Assembly (NCBI RefSeq): GCF_045055315.1
Contig: NZ_CP173677.1
Span: 2,108,001 to 2,172,000, forward strand
Reading direction: 5' to 3'
Origin: Brachymonas wangyanguii
GTDB lineage: Bacteria; Pseudomonadota; Gammaproteobacteria; Burkholderiales; Burkholderiaceae_C
DNA: 64,000 nt
Made by a program: the position numbers and the translations under genes
Shown here: in pieces, positions 56,792 to 64,000 of the stretch
How positions within the stretch are numbered: position 1 is the first letter of the stretch
How the letters are laid out: every line of letters begins with the position of its first letter
The notes under the pieces: generated by a model
What the model was told of the DNA's origin: nothing
The model's database searches: none
Seen by the model: the letters and a program-made list of their open reading frames with translations, nothing else

Positions 56792-58357
56792 TCACTCCGC
56801 CAGCAGGCGCGGCCAATCCACCGGCTGCGACACATCGAGCAACAGCGCCTGCGGCAGCTCTTCGGCCGCCAGCGGCTGGACATGCGCCAGCTGGCTCTCC
56901 AGCACCGCCAGATCGGCTTCGGAGGCGTCCTGCCCCTGCTGCTGACGTTGCTGCACACGCTCGCGCAACAGCTCCGGCGTGGCCTGCAGGCTCAGGATCT
57001 GGAACGGCACACCCAGCCGCGCCGCCAACTGCTGCATGGGCGCGCGGTGCTGTTGCTGCATGAAGGTGGCATCGAGCACCACCGGGTAGCCAGCCTGCAG
57101 CACCTGCTGTGCCAGCTGCCCCAGTCGGGCATAGGTCTGCTCCGAGGCCTCGGCGGTATAGATGTCCGCCTGGCCATGGCTGCTGGCCAGCGGTGCCAGG
57201 CCGAACAGGCGCTTGCGCTCGACATCGGCTCGGATGCGGATCGCGCCGGTATGCGCCGACAGCGCCTGCGCCTGGTAGCTCTTGCCCGATCCCGACAGGC
57301 CATGCATGATCCACAGCCGCGGCTGGCTCGGCTGGCTCAGGCGATCGGCCAGTTGCAGGTAGGCCGTGGCCTCCGGCAGGCCTTGCAGCGCCGCCACCTT
57401 GGCACGCACCAGCGCCCGGTACACGAGGAAATAGCGCAGCGTCTCCAGCCCGGCATAGTCGCCGGTCTGCTCCAGCCAGGTATTGAGCACGCGCCAGGCC
57501 AGATCGGGTCGATCCCGGTGCAGCAGGTCCATCACCAGGAAGGCCAGGTCGGCCATCACGTCCACCCAGCGGAAGGCCGGCGAAAACTCGATCGCATCAA
57601 ATGGTACCGGCTTGCCCTGCAGCAACACCAGATTGCCCAGATGCAGGTCGCCATGGCACTCGCGGATCCAGCCCTGCTGCCAGCGCTGCTGGAACAGCGG
57701 TGCCAGCCGCGCGCTTTCGGCACGCGTCCAGCGCAGCAGGCGCTGCAGCATGGCGCGCTCGTCCGCGCTGTGCAGGCGGCCACGCAGGGTGCCAAAGTTG
57801 TCGGCTGCCGCATGGCAGATGCCCATGGGATCGCCATGCGGCGCCCCCGGCGCGGAGACCTCGGCCACGGCATGCATCTGCGCCACCTGCAGCGCCAGCG
57901 CATCCAGTTGTTCCGGCTGCAGCTCGCCACGCGCGGCCAGTACAGCCAGCAGGCCGTCCTGTTCAAAACGGCGCATTTGCACCGCGTAATCGATCGCTTC
58001 GCCGTCACCGCCCCAGACCGGTTGTTGCGGCGTGCCGGTAATCGGCACCAGCGCCTCGTACAGCTCGGGCGCAGTGCGGCGGTTCAGGCGCAGCTCTTCC
58101 TCGCTGCCGTGGCGGCGCAGCGCCCGCGTGCTGTAGTCCAGAAAGCCCAGGTTCAGCGGCTTGCGCAGCTTGTAGGCCTTGTCGCCAGCCAGCAGCACCC
58201 AGGAAATATGCGTCTGCCGGCATTGCACCGGCGCACCGGGATGCCGTGCCTGCAACTGCTGCTGCAGCTGTTCCACCATCTGCTGAGCAGTGGCCAGATC
58301 CATTTCGGGGATCATGCGGCGGACGGGAGGTGCAGAGGTGGAATCGGTGGCAGACAT
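56792..58357 (-). CDS. APH-like kinase fused to P-loop nucleotide kinase
   Basis: The 521-residue two-domain protein has an N-terminal aminoglycoside-phosphotransferase-like kinase (residues ~30-335, with the Brenner-type motif ECHGDLHLGNLVLL and DAIEFSPAFRWVDVMAD). It has a C-terminal P-loop domain (residues ~345-510, Walker A MHGLSGSGKSYQAQ and VVLDATFMQQQHR). This is the well-known bifunctional APH/ATP-binding family (COG0645/COG2187). The substrate is unknown; there is no evidence for antibiotic resistance. It is divergent from the gcv operon. Confidence 0.88.
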   Translation of the reverse strand: MSATDSTSAPPVRRMIPEMDLATAQQMVEQLQQQLQARHPGAPVQCRQTHISWVLLAGDKAYKLRKPLNLGFLDYSTRALRRHGSEEELRLNRRTAPELYEALVPITGTPQQPVWGGDGEAIDYAVQMRRFEQDGLLAVLAARGELQPEQLDALALQVAQMHAVAEVSAPGAPHGDPMGICHAAADNFGTLRGRLHSADERAMLQRLLRWTRAESARLAPLFQQRWQQGWIRECHGDLHLGNLVLLQGKPVPFDAIEFSPAFRWVDVMADLAFLVMDLLHRDRPDLAWRVLNTWLEQTGDYAGLETLRYFLVYRALVRAKVAALQGLPEATAYLQLADRLSQPSQPRLWIMHGLSGSGKSYQAQALSAHTGAIRIRADVERKRLFGLAPLASSHGQADIYTAEASEQTYARLGQLAQQVLQAGYPVVLDATFMQQQHRAPMQQLAARLGVPFQILSLQATPELLRERVQQRQQQGQDASEADLAVLESQLAHVQPLAAEELPQALLLDVSQPVDWPRLLAE

Positions 58358-58478
58358 GGCAGCAGCCCGGAAGAGTCAAGGAATGCCCCTATTCTATGGA
58401 TGACCAAAACAGACTGCAGCCAGCGCCGGTTTTGCGATTCCGCACATTCCCGGATAGCACTTTGGCAGGGACTGTCCC

Positions 58479-58484
58479 TATAAT
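58479..58484 (+). promoter_or_regulatory. -10 element of the gcv riboswitch transcript
   Basis: TATAAT at 58479-58484 places transcription start at about 58491, the first base of the predicted riboswitch P1 stem. No good -35 element is visible at the right distance. Confidence 0.5.
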
Positions 58485-58490
58485 CGCGCT

Positions 58491-58693
58491 TGTCAGGAGA
58501 GTGTCGCGTGTGTCATGCGTGGCCGCCGAAGGCGCAGGGTGCATTGCACGCCAGAACGCTCAGGCACCAAGGACTGACAGCCACTTTTCTGTCCGGAAAG
58601 TGTGCCCCGCTGGAGAGTGCAGCCCGTGCTGCCACCGAAGGAGCAAGTTGCCCGTCATGGCAATGAATCTCTCAGGTACCAGGGACAGCGGGG
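58491..58693 (+). ncRNA. Tandem glycine riboswitch
   Basis: Two glycine aptamers lie upstream of gcvT. Aptamer 1 (58491-58579) has P1 TGTCAG/CTGACA, GGAGAG, GCCGAAGGCGC, GCTCAGGCACCAAGGAC. Aptamer 2 (58605-58693) has P1 CCCCGCT/AGCGGGG, GGAGAG, ACCGAAGGAGCAA, CTCTCAGGTACCAGGGACAG. The 25-base linker carries a small CACTTT/AAAGTG hairpin. Glycine binding should switch on the glycine cleavage operon. Confidence 0.93.
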
Positions 58694-58741
58694 CCTGCCC
58701 TGCCTGCTGCGGCTAGTGCCCTGCGGGTTGTCTGTCCTTTT
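58683..58741 (+). terminator. Candidate expression-platform terminator of the glycine riboswitch
   Basis: GGACAG (58683-58688), which includes the last conserved bases of aptamer 2 and overlaps its P1 3' arm (58687-58693), can pair with CTGTCC (58732-58737), directly followed by TTTT. An inner CCTGC/GCGGG pairing supports the fold. Glycine-stabilised P1 would prevent this terminator, giving an ON switch. Confidence 0.55.
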
Positions 58742-58757
58742 GTGAAAGCGATACACC

Positions 58758-59894
58758 ATGTCCTCTGCCACGCCGGAAAGCGATCTGCTGCTGACTCCCC
58801 TGAATGCCCTGCACCTGGAACTGGGTGCCCGCATGGTGCCGTTTGCCGGCTACTCCATGCCCGTGCAATACGAAGGCCTGCTGGCCGAACACAAGCAGAC
58901 GCGCGAATCCGCCAGCCTGTTCGACGTATCCCACATGGGCCAGATCCGCATTTCCGGCCCCGATGCCGGCCTGGCACTCGAAAGCCTGATGCCGATGGAC
59001 GTGATCGGCCTGGGCGTGGATCGCCAGCGCTACGGCCTGCTGCTGAATGACCAGGGCGGCATCATCGACGACCTGATGTTCGTCAACCGCGGCACGCACT
59101 ACTTCCTGATCGTCAACGGCGCCTGCAAGGCCGGCGACCTGCAGCACATGCAGGAGCGCATCGGCACGCGCTGCACCATTACCCCGATGCCGGACCAGGG
59201 CCTGCTGGCGCTGCAGGGTCCGCAGGCCGCGGCCGCGCTGGAGCGCCTGGTTCCGGGCGTGCAGGAACTGGTGTTCATGACCGGCGCCGCCTTCCAGTGG
59301 GAAGGTGCCGAACTCTACATCACGCGCAGCGGCTACACCGGCGAGGACGGTTTCGAGATTTCCGTGCCAGGTGAGCGCACCGAGGCCCTGGCTCGTGCCC
59401 TGCTGGCACAACCCGAAGTCAAGCCGGCCGGCCTGGGCGCGCGCAACTCGCTGCGCCTCGAAGCCGGCCTGGGCCTGTACGGCAATGACCTGGATACCAC
59501 CACCACCCCGACCGAAGCCGTGCTTGGCTGGTCGATCCAGAAGGTGCGCCGCACTGGCGGAGACCGTGCTGGCGGCTTCCCCGGTGCCGAAGTGGTACTG
59601 GGCCAGATCGATGGCCAGCAGCCCGTCACGCGCAAGCGCATCGGCCTGGTCGGCAGCGGCCGCACCCCGATCCGCGAACCCGCCACGCTGGTCAACAGCG
59701 CCGGCGAACAGATCGGCGTCATCACCAGCGGCCTGCCCAGCCCGACGCTGGGCCAGCCGATTGCCATGGGCTATATCCAGCCCGACTACATCCAGAATGG
59801 CCAGGAAATCTTCGCGCAGGTGCGCAAGCAGGCGATTCCGGTGCAGCTGGCCAACATGCCGTTCGTGGCGCACAACTACAAGCGCGCCAAGTAA
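58758..59894 (+). CDS. gcvT: Glycine cleavage system T protein (aminomethyltransferase)
   Basis: GcvT transfers the aminomethyl carbon from GcvH to tetrahydrofolate and releases ammonia. The 378-residue product has MVPFAGYSMPVQY near the N-terminus, FDVSHMGQIRISG, the folate-site region SGYTGEDGFEISVPG (around 192-206) and LGARNSLRLEAGLGLYGNDL. The ribosome-binding site is weak (GAAAGCG). It is the first gene of gcvT–gcvH–gcvP under the glycine riboswitch. Confidence 0.95.
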   Translation: MSSATPESDLLLTPLNALHLELGARMVPFAGYSMPVQYEGLLAEHKQTRESASLFDVSHMGQIRISGPDAGLALESLMPMDVIGLGVDRQRYGLLLNDQGGIIDDLMFVNRGTHYFLIVNGACKAGDLQHMQERIGTRCTITPMPDQGLLALQGPQAAAALERLVPGVQELVFMTGAAFQWEGAELYITRSGYTGEDGFEISVPGERTEALARALLAQPEVKPAGLGARNSLRLEAGLGLYGNDLDTTTTPTEAVLGWSIQKVRRTGGDRAGGFPGAEVVLGQIDGQQPVTRKRIGLVGSGRTPIREPATLVNSAGEQIGVITSGLPSPTLGQPIAMGYIQPDYIQNGQEIFAQVRKQAIPVQLANMPFVAHNYKRAK

Positions 59895-59939
59895 ACTTTT
59901 CCTATTCCCACCAATTCAATCCTGTCACTGGAGAAACCC

Positions 59940-60311
59940 ATGAGCCTGAAGTACACCGAAGACCACGAATGGATCAAGATCGAAGGCGATATCGCCACCG
60001 TCGGCATCACCCTGCACGCGCAGGATGCCCTGGGTGACGTGGTGTTCGTCGAACTGCCCGAAGTCGGCAGCAGCCACGAGCAGAAGGACGCCATCGGCGT
60101 GGTCGAGTCGGTCAAGGCCGCCGCCGACGTCTACATGCCGGTCAGCGGCGAAATCACCGAGGTGAACGAATCCCTGCAGGACGATCCCTCCGTCATCAAC
60201 AGCGATCCGCTGAACGCCGGCTGGTTCTTCAAGGTCAAGCTGTCCGATCCGTCCCAGCTCGATGCCCTGATGGACGAGACCGCCTACGACGAGCTGCTGA
60301 AGAACGCCTGA
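59940..60311 (+). CDS. gcvH: Glycine cleavage system H protein
   Basis: The 123-residue lipoyl carrier shuttles the aminomethyl group between GcvP and GcvT. The lipoylated lysine is in GVVESVKAAADVYMPVSGEI (around residue 60). It starts 45 bases after gcvT with a GGAGAAA ribosome-binding site. An intercistronic hairpin follows before gcvP. Confidence 0.95.
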   Translation: MSLKYTEDHEWIKIEGDIATVGITLHAQDALGDVVFVELPEVGSSHEQKDAIGVVESVKAAADVYMPVSGEITEVNESLQDDPSVINSDPLNAGWFFKVKLSDPSQLDALMDETAYDELLKNA

Positions 60312-60341
60312 TCCCGGGCGATCCCCCGCCTGACTTTTTCC

Positions 60342-60369
60342 GCGGCCTGCGCCCTTGGGGACAGGCCGC
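60342..60369 (+). other. Intercistronic hairpin gcvH–gcvP
   Basis: GCGGCCTG / CAGGCCGC (8 bp, 12-base loop) lies in the 90-base gap between gcvH and gcvP. It has no T-run. It may stabilise the upstream mRNA or partly attenuate gcvP. Confidence 0.45.
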
Positions 60370-60401
60370 TATCTCCATTCCTGTCGTCCGCCGGAGTCTC
60401 C

Positions 60402-63293
<2,892 letters not shown>

Positions 63294-63312
63294 GTCCTAC
63301 CTGATTGACGGG

Positions 63313-63344
63313 TTGCCTGCGGTTTCTGGCGTAACCGCAGGCAA
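63313..63344 (+). terminator. Hairpin after gcvP
   Basis: A perfect 12-bp stem (TTGCCTGCGGTT / AACCGCAGGCAA) with an 8-base loop lies 20 bases after the gcvP stop. It is followed by ATGCCC rather than a T-run, so termination efficiency is uncertain. Confidence 0.6.
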
Positions 63345-63453
63345 ATGCCCATAAAATCAGGACAAATTGCCATTTGGCCCATCCTGCATGGGTCGGAAGC
63401 GGGTGCATCGTGCCCGTGGCGCCATCTGCCCACCCCCAACCTCCGACGCCTGC

Positions 63454-64000
63454 ATGACCTTGATGCTCCTGCTGGCGCTGCCGTTCCTAGGGAGCGCCCT
63501 GGCAGCCCTGCTGCCTACCCACGCCCGTAACGCTGCTGCAACCCTCTCCGCACTGGTAGCCCTTGCTGCCCTGGTGCAGGTCGCGCTGATGTTCCCTGAA
63601 CTGCAGGCCGGCCACGTGCTGCGCGAGGAATGGGTCTGGCTGCCGAATGTCGGCCTCAACTTCATCATCCGGGTCGACGGTTTTGCCTGGATGTTTGCCA
63701 TGCTGGTCACCGGCATCGGCATGCTGGTGGCCCTCTATGCGCGCTACTACATGTCCAAGGACGATCCGGTACCGCGCTTCTTCTCCTTCTTCCTCGCCTT
63801 CATGGGCGCCATGCTTGGCGTGGTGCTGTCGGGCAACCTGGTACAGCTGGTGTTCTTCTGGGAGCTGACCAGCCTGTTCTCCTTCCTGCTGATCGGTTAC
63901 TGGCACCACCGCAAGGACGCGCGCCGCGGCGCGCGCATGGCGCTGACCGTCACGGGCGCCGGCGGGCTGGCCCTGCTGGGCGGCGTGCTGCTGCTTGGCC
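63454..64000 (+). CDS. MrpA/PhaA-type monovalent cation/H+ antiporter subunit A (3' end beyond window)
   Basis: The first 182 residues are present. They are strongly hydrophobic, with segments at ~1-20, 25-45, 75-95, 108-130 and 133-150. The sequence DGFAWMFAMLVTGIGMLVALYARYYMSKDDPVPRFFSFFLAFMGAMLGVVLSGNLVQLVFFWELTSLFSFLLIGYW is typical of the NuoL/MnhA family. The missing long N-terminal quinone-site features of NuoL and the SKDDP loop favour MrpA/PhaA, the large subunit of multisubunit Na+/H+ or K+/H+ antiporters. The remaining mrp/pha genes should follow to the right. Confidence 0.85.
   Translation, partial: MTLMLLLALPFLGSALAALLPTHARNAAATLSALVALAALVQVALMFPELQAGHVLREEWVWLPNVGLNFIIRVDGFAWMFAMLVTGIGMLVALYARYYMSKDDPVPRFFSFFLAFMGAMLGVVLSGNLVQLVFFWELTSLFSFLLIGYWHHRKDARRGARMALTVTGAGGLALLGGVLLLG

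Noticed and set aside
56792..58357. Aminoglycoside resistance gene
   Set aside because: The APH-like kinase fold fused to a P-loop domain is the housekeeping COG0645/COG2187 type; nothing indicates drug modification.

Overview
This is a GC-rich chromosomal window from a betaproteobacterium, almost certainly of the order Burkholderiales and most like Comamonadaceae in gene order. The evidence is the set of conserved neighbourhoods: mpl–(hypothetical)–tlpA–accB–accC–prmA–sugar kinase–histone H1-like–ampD–ypjD–ffh, gltBD beside a Y1-transposase-like gene, yqgE–ruvX–pyrR–pyrB–pyrC', dusB–fis–purH, and hemL next to rubredoxin and a ChpA-like gene. I cannot name the genus. Most of the window is core housekeeping DNA. 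I see no CRISPR array, prophage, complete insertion sequence or rRNA operon.

Layout. 1–4.2 kb: end of a TtrS-like sensor kinase, its LuxR/FixJ-type response regulator, an FmdE-like protein, the glutamate/Na+ symporter gltS and a CAT-anticodon tRNA. 4.2–8.4 kb: enoyl-CoA hydratase, rodA, a YegP-type protein and tldD. 8.4–10.5 kb: aroG (DAHP synthase) behind an aromatic-residue-rich leader peptide and intrinsic terminator (a transcription attenuator), then a conserved hypothetical. 10.5–18.5 kb: MFS permease, mpl, tlpA-like, accBC, prmA and a PfkB kinase. 18.5–22.6 kb: histone-like protein, ampD, a PP0621-type protein, ypjD/ccsA-like and ffh. 22.4–30 kb: gltD and gltB on the minus strand, beside a RAYT-type transposase that has lost its catalytic residues. 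30–32.8 kb: a lipid kinase, metallophosphoesterase and PAP2 phosphatase cluster.

32.9–38 kb holds a sigma-54 activator of the AcoR type, divergent from an aldehyde dehydrogenase/alcohol dehydrogenase pair that has a textbook -24/-12 promoter. 38–42.8 kb is the pyrimidine cluster yqgE–ruvX–pyrR–pyrB–pyrC'–plsC, in which the dihydroorotase homologue lacks the metal-binding HxH motif. 42.8–50 kb holds a photolyase, a 600-residue remnant of the type IV pilus chemotaxis kinase ChpA/PilL, rubredoxin, hemL, a YihG-type acyltransferase and an MFS permease. 50–52.7 kb is a copper-receptor locus (OprC-like plus DUF2946-like). 52.8–56.7 kb has purH, fis, dusB, a YqaA-like protein and a glycine-zipper lipoprotein. 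56.8–63.3 kb has an APH/P-loop fusion kinase, a tandem glycine riboswitch and gcvT–gcvH–gcvP. The window ends inside a MrpA/PhaA-type cation/proton antiporter gene.

The most interesting signals are regulatory RNA devices and decayed or repurposed genes rather than a new gene island: the aroG attenuator, the glycine riboswitch with a visible expression platform, the catalytically dead transposase beside gltB, the truncated ChpA whose pilGHIJ partners are missing, a histone-like basic tail on GltB, and several unassigned palindromes in promoter regions.
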